Positions 5,780-7,053 of a stretch of DNA of 7,053 nt are shown here, piece after piece. Both the position numbers and the translations under genes were made by a program. The stretch covers positions 1-7,053 of the forward strand of contig JAQGIA010000007.1 of NCBI GenBank assembly GCA_028291445.1. The letters run 5' to 3'. Numbering within the stretch: the stretch's first letter is position 1; the number at the start of each line of letters is the position of its first letter. The DNA comes from Belnapia sp. (lineage in GTDB: Bacteria; Pseudomonadota; Alphaproteobacteria; Acetobacterales; Acetobacteraceae). The notes below the pieces were generated by a model. The model had not been told where the DNA came from. It saw nothing but the letters and a program-made list of their open reading frames with translations, and searched no databases.

Positions 5780-7053
5780 ATGCCGGACACCCATACCCCT
5801 ATGTTCGACGCCCGTGTTCGTGCCGTGCTTGGTCCCACCAATACCGGCAAGACCCATTTGGCGATCACCCGCCTGCTGGCCCATTCCAGCGGCATCATCG
5901 GTTTTCCGCTGCGCCTGCTGGCGCGCGAGAATTACGACCGCATGGTGGCCGCCAAGGGGGAACGCTACGTCGCCCTCATCACCGGCGAGGAAAAGATCGT
6001 CCCGCCGGAGGCGAAGTGGTTCGCCTGCACGGTGGAGGCGATGCCGCTCGACCGGCGCTGCGAATTCCTGGCGGTGGACGAGATCCAGCTCTGCGCCGAT
6101 CCCGATCGCGGGCATGTCTTCACCGACCGGCTGCTGAATGCGCGTGGCATGGTCGAGACCATGTTCCTCGGCGCCGAGACCATCCGGCCGCTGCTGCAGC
6201 GCCTGGTGCCCCAGGCCGAGATCGAGACCCGGCCGCGGCTGTCCCAGCTCACGCATTCCGGGCCGCAGAAGCTGACCCGCCTGCCGCCGCGCAGCGCCGT
6301 GGTCGCCTTCAGCGCCGCCGAGGTCTACGCCATCGCCGAGGCCATCCGCCGGCGGCGCGGCGGCTGCGCCGTGGTCATGGGCCGGCTCTCGCCGCGCACC
6401 CGCAATGCCCAGGTGGCACTCTACCAGAACCGGGAAGTCGACTTCCTGGTGGCGACGGACGCCATCGGCATGGGGCTGAACATGGACGTGGACCATGTCG
6501 CCTTCGCCGCCCTGCAGAAATTCGACGGCCACAAGCCGCTCCAGCTCACCCCCCAGGAGGCCGCCCAGATCGCCGGCCGCGCCGGGCGCGGGATGCGCGA
6601 CGGCACCTTCGGCGTCACCGGCGACTGCCCGCCGCTGCCGGAGGAGATGGTCGACAAGATCGAGCGGCACAATTTCGAGCCGCTGCAGGCCCTGGCTTGG
6701 CGCAACAGCGAGCTCGACTTCTCGAACGTCGATGCGCTGCTGGACAGCTTGGCGGCGCCGGCGCCGCAGGCGGGCCTGGCCAAGGGGCATGACGCGACCG
6801 ACCACATCACCCTCTCGATGCTGGCGCGCGAGCCCGAGATCCGCGGCTTGGCGGCGACCCGCGGCCGGGTCCGGCTGCTCTGGGAAGCGTGCCAGATCCC
6901 GGACTTCCGCAAGCTGTCCGACGACAGCCACGCCGCCGTCTGCAGCCGCGTCTTCCGCCACATCGCCGAGGACGGCGTGCTGCCGGACGAGTGGGTGCTG
7001 AGCCAGATCGCGCTCTGCGGCAGCACCGAGGGCGACCTCGATACGCTGATGGC
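5780..7053 (+). CDS. SUV3-type superfamily 2 RNA helicase (3' end outside window)
   Basis: This is a predicted ATP-dependent RNA helicase related to SUV3, the helicase of the mitochondrial RNA degradosome; alphaproteobacteria commonly carry such a gene. About 424 codons are visible with no stop before the right edge. Motif I is GPTNTGKT (18-25), the SUV3-style P-loop, followed by FPLRLLARENYDR and ITGEEK. Motif II is DEIQ (100-103) rather than DEAD or DEAH, motif III region is FLGAET (129-134), motif V DFLVATDAIGMGLNM (221-235), and motif VI QIAGRAGRG (263-271). After residue 300 the stretch LQALAWRNSELDFSN and the later RVRLLWEACQIPDFRK match the SUV3 C-terminal region. Start: ATG 5780 gives MPDTHTPMFDARV. 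An in-frame ATG at 5711 would add 23 residues, and ATG 5801 would remove 7; none has a strong Shine-Dalgarno. The likely role is RNA unwinding in turnover, inferred from the family. Confidence 0.9.
   Translation, partial: MPDTHTPMFDARVRAVLGPTNTGKTHLAITRLLAHSSGIIGFPLRLLARENYDRMVAAKGERYVALITGEEKIVPPEAKWFACTVEAMPLDRRCEFLAVDEIQLCADPDRGHVFTDRLLNARGMVETMFLGAETIRPLLQRLVPQAEIETRPRLSQLTHSGPQKLTRLPPRSAVVAFSAAEVYAIAEAIRRRRGGCAVVMGRLSPRTRNAQVALYQNREVDFLVATDAIGMGLNMDVDHVAFAALQKFDGHKPLQLTPQEAAQIAGRAGRGMRDGTFGVTGDCPPLPEEMVDKIERHNFEPLQALAWRNSELDFSNVDALLDSLAAPAPQAGLAKGHDATDHITLSMLAREPEIRGLAATRGRVRLLWEACQIPDFRKLSDDSHAAVCSRVFRHIAEDGVLPDEWVLSQIALCGSTEGDLDTLM

Noticed and set aside
5770..6792. A 340-codon plus-strand open frame starting at 5770
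   Set aside because: Pro/Arg/Ala-rich out-of-frame reading of the helicase; the true frame starts at 5780 and runs off the window.
5705..6961. A 418-codon minus-strand open frame covering the helicase
   Set aside because: It is the mirror of the helicase frame, with low-complexity Arg/Gly/His-rich translation and no recognisable motif; the plus-strand frame has all SUV3 motifs.

Overview
The window is very GC-rich (about 70% by eye). Its proteins carry alphaproteobacterial traits, including a DnaB ending in a long KQRHGPTG-type C-terminal segment and a SUV3-type helicase. The best guess is Rhodospirillales, perhaps Acetobacteraceae or a Roseomonas/Azospirillum-like organism. This is inferred from gene content and order; no taxonomic marker is present. 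Coding density is high. I find no rRNA, tRNA, CRISPR, insertion sequence or phage gene.

Layout, read along the minus strand from about 4.2 kb down to 1: dnaB (replicative helicase), alr (alanine racemase), mlaE (lipid-transport permease), then mlaF (its ATPase, cut by the window's left edge). These four genes look like one transcription unit. dnaB overlaps alr by 14 nt and mlaE overlaps mlaF by an ATGA. The alr/mlaE junction is separated only by a 17-bp near-perfect tandem duplication. The set joins replication fork unwinding, D-alanine supply for peptidoglycan, and phospholipid traffic between the membranes.

Upstream of dnaB is a 277-bp intergenic region with a perfect DnaA-box consensus (TTATCCACA on the minus strand) 46 nt before the dnaB start, plus two small inverted repeats. 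Beyond it, also on the minus strand, is an HcaT-like major facilitator transporter. It has a probable TTG start and a 15-bp tandem repeat coding ATPG-type units before the first membrane helix.

The right end, on the plus strand and divergent from the transporter, holds the first 424 codons or so of a SUV3-type (mitochondrial-degradosome-like) RNA helicase running off the window. Most of the window is conserved housekeeping sequence. I see no convincing new multi-gene system. The points most worth a second look are the DnaA box before dnaB, the duplicated alr/mlaE junction with its five-codon mini-ORF, and the repeat-bearing N-terminus of the transporter.
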